This document shows positions 4,356-5,639 of a stretch of 5,639 nucleotides of DNA, in pieces. Origin of the DNA: Brevundimonas sp. Lineage in GTDB: Bacteria > Pseudomonadota > Alphaproteobacteria > Caulobacterales > Caulobacteraceae. The stretch is from contig JAAXIW010000214.1 in assembly GCA_012270135.1 (NCBI GenBank), forward strand, positions 9,256 through 14,894. The letters are read 5' to 3'. The position numbers were made by a program, and so were the translations under genes. Every line of letters starts with the position of its first letter. The first letter of the stretch is position 1. A model generated the notes under the pieces. That model saw only the letters and a program-made list of their open reading frames with translations. It did not search any database and was not told the origin of the DNA.

Positions 4356-5315
4356 TCACTCACCCCGTATCGACATCTCGATGACCCGGTCGATGCCGGC
4401 GTTGGTTTCGGCGTCGAGGGTGGCGATCTCACTGTAGAGGCGGTCGTGTTCGGCCGAGGCCTTTCTCCGGTCGCTCCCGATCCGCCGCAGCTGATTGAGC
4501 AGGGGCCGGCTGTCCACCGTCCCGCCGCCATAGGCGTTGGGCCGCCAGCGGCCGCGATTGGCGTAGAGCACGTCCACCTCCTCCTCGCTGAGGGCGATGA
4601 TCCGCTCGTGGACGGCCCAGACCTTGTCCATCAGGGCCTTGCGGGTCACCTGCGCCGTGTCGAACCGTTCCAGGACCGCCTCGCGCTGCGACTCGCGGAC
4701 GATGACCCCGGCGAGGGCGGCCCGCGCTTCGGCCTGGCCCTTGTCGTAGTCTACCCGGGCGGAGGCGAGCAGGTCCCGGTGACCGGCGATGGCCTTGCGC
4801 GCCTGGGCGACCCCGTCCGACGAGCGCAGGATCGAAACGCCATAGCCCTGATGCCGCGCCAGCAGGTGCATCCGGCGGTAGAAGTCGTTTTCGGACCGGC
4901 GCGACGCGATCCGCGCCTCCGCCACCGCCGCCTTGAGCCGGATTTCGTAGCCGATGCGGTCGGCCTCCATCCCCTTGGCGACGCTCATCGGCGCCGCGCC
5001 GACCGCCGCGGCCGCCATCAGCCAGATGCTCCACTTCAAGGCGCCCTGACGCCCGGCGGGCGACAGATAGGCGCCGTTGAGCAGCGCGCCGACCCCCGCT
5101 CCGATGGCCAGGGCCGGGATGACGATGTTGGACAGGGTCTTGACCCAGACGATGGCGCGTCCGCCCGACGTGCCGTCGCCGAGCAGGACCCCGCTGGCGT
5201 AGAGGCTGACCAGCACCCCGCCGGCGACAGCGAGCGCCAGGGCGGCGGCGAGAAACGGCCACGGCGGCGCCTTCGACTGCCACGAGGCCCGTCGACGGCT
5301 GGTGAATTTGTCCAT
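4356..5315 (-). CDS. Three-helix membrane protein with long charged helical C-terminal domain, family not recognised
   Basis: A 319-residue protein I do not recognise. It has a basic N-terminus (KFTSRRR) and hydrophobic segments at about 20-45, 60-81 and 94-112. By the positive-inside rule the N-terminus is cytosolic, the 82-94 loop (GRQGALK) is cytosolic, and the C-terminal 200 residues would lie in the periplasm. That part is mostly helical and charged (for example RLKAAVAEARIASRRSEND at 126-144 and RKALMDKVWAVHERIIALSEEE at 225-246), suggesting coiled-coil packing. It is interrupted by a glycine/proline stretch at about 255-267 (GRWRPNAYGGG). No enzyme motif is visible. The ATG at 5315 follows a GGGGGG tract about 6 nt upstream, an acceptable ribosome-binding site. 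It is convergent with the NTF2-like gene (6 bp) and divergent from recO (107 bp). That the gene is real is well supported; its function is unknown. Confidence 0.8.
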   Translation of the reverse strand: MDKFTSRRRASWQSKAPPWPFLAAALALAVAGGVLVSLYASGVLLGDGTSGGRAIVWVKTLSNIVIPALAIGAGVGALLNGAYLSPAGRQGALKWSIWLMAAAAVGAAPMSVAKGMEADRIGYEIRLKAAVAEARIASRRSENDFYRRMHLLARHQGYGVSILRSSDGVAQARKAIAGHRDLLASARVDYDKGQAEARAALAGVIVRESQREAVLERFDTAQVTRKALMDKVWAVHERIIALSEEEVDVLYANRGRWRPNAYGGGTVDSRPLLNQLRRIGSDRRKASAEHDRLYSEIATLDAETNAGIDRVIEMSIRGE

Positions 5316-5422
5316 GAACGCCCCCCGGCGCGAAACGCGAACGATGGCGGACGCTAACGCAACGGTTGGCGCAGGCGCAAGGCGGCTGGCGCGGCGGGCG
5401 CCGGATGGCTAGGTCTGACCGG
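5316..5422. other. Divergent intergenic region between the membrane-protein gene and recO
   Basis: A 107-bp gap with short GC-rich imperfect repeats (ggcgcaggcgcaaggcggctggcgcgg around 5370-5396) and a CGCGAAACGCGAACG run at about 5329-5343. No convincing -35/-10 pair or perfect dyad was found in either direction, though both flanking genes must be transcribed from here or from further upstream. Confidence 0.4.
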
Positions 5423-5639
5423 ATGGATTTCACCGACGACGCCTATGTCCTCTCGGCCCGCGCCCATGGCGATACGGGCGTGGTGGTCGAACTGCTGACG
5501 GAGAGCCACGGTCGCCGGGCCGCCTATGTGGCCGGGGGGGCGTCGCGGCGGATGAAGCCCTTCCTGCAGGCCGGCGCCCGTGTCGTCGCCGACTATCGCG
5601 CCCGCACCGCCGATCATCTCGGCTCGGCGCGGCTGGAGC
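5423..5639 (+). CDS. recO: DNA repair protein RecO, N-terminal part (cut by window edge)
   Basis: The first 72 residues of RecO, which helps RecR and RecF load RecA onto single-stranded DNA coated with SSB during recombinational repair. The visible part is the N-terminal OB-fold: DDAYVLSARAHGDTGVVVELLT (5-26), the strand-turn SHGRRAAYVAGGASRR (28-43), then FLQAGARVVADYRAR (47-61). This matches the classic RecO pattern of an opening strand, a G-D/E-T-G turn, a TxxHG motif and a basic SRR. The protein normally runs to about 240 residues; the zinc-finger-like and helical C-terminal part lies beyond the window. An in-frame ATG at 5405 would add MARSDR, but 5423 fits the usual family start better. 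The ribosome-binding site is weak (AGG at 5411-5413). No era gene lies directly upstream. Confidence 0.9.
   Translation, partial: MDFTDDAYVLSARAHGDTGVVVELLTESHGRRAAYVAGGASRRMKPFLQAGARVVADYRARTADHLGSARLE

Noticed and set aside
4429..5433. Minus-strand open frame (334 codons) overlapping the membrane-protein gene in another frame
   Set aside because: Extremely Arg/Gly-rich shadow translation; the other frame gives coherent membrane helices and amphipathic segments and has a sensible start.

Overview
The window is GC-rich, densely coded bacterial chromosome. Its right edge carries the start of recO. The protein styles (flavin reductase-like oxidoreductase, AHSA1-type SRPBCC pair under an ArsR repressor, PhnB-like VOC protein) suggest an alphaproteobacterium, most likely a Brevundimonas-like member of the Caulobacteraceae. 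That assignment comes from family resemblance, not from a search. No rRNA, tRNA, CRISPR array, transposase or phage gene was seen.

Left block (about 1-3084, all on the minus strand, read right to left): an ArsR-family repressor, two consecutive AHSA1/SRPBCC proteins (the first overlapping the repressor gene by 17 bp), a PhnB-like VOC protein, a probably exported alpha/beta hydrolase, and the N-terminal part of a RibD-C/dihydrofolate-reductase-like protein. The first three genes look like one operon. The VOC, hydrolase and reductase-like genes follow in the same direction, but GC-rich hairpins without T tracts lie in the two larger gaps, so they may be separate or attenuated units. At the extreme left edge the reductase-like reading frame is broken by a short inverted segment: codons 41-55 of the expected protein appear on the opposite strand. 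This is either a contig-end/fold-back artefact or a micro-inversion.

Centre (3085-3216): a divergent control region between the repressor and a plus-strand oxidoreductase. It holds two dyads of the same architecture, (T/C)AAC-N6-GTTAAAT, 38 bp apart centre to centre. A perfect TTGACA hexamer facing the repressor lies in the distal dyad. These are good candidates for autoregulatory ArsR operators.

Right block: an NAD(P)H/FMN-dependent oxidoreductase and an exported NTF2/SnoaL-like protein on the plus strand; then, ending tail to tail 6 bp away, a minus-strand three-helix membrane protein with a long charged helical C-terminal region and no recognised family; then the divergent start of recO, cut by the window edge.

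Taken together this is an ordinary accessory-metabolism and stress-type chromosomal region. I see no convincing new multi-gene system. The items most worth a second look are the inverted segment at the left edge, the paired operators, and the unrecognised membrane protein.
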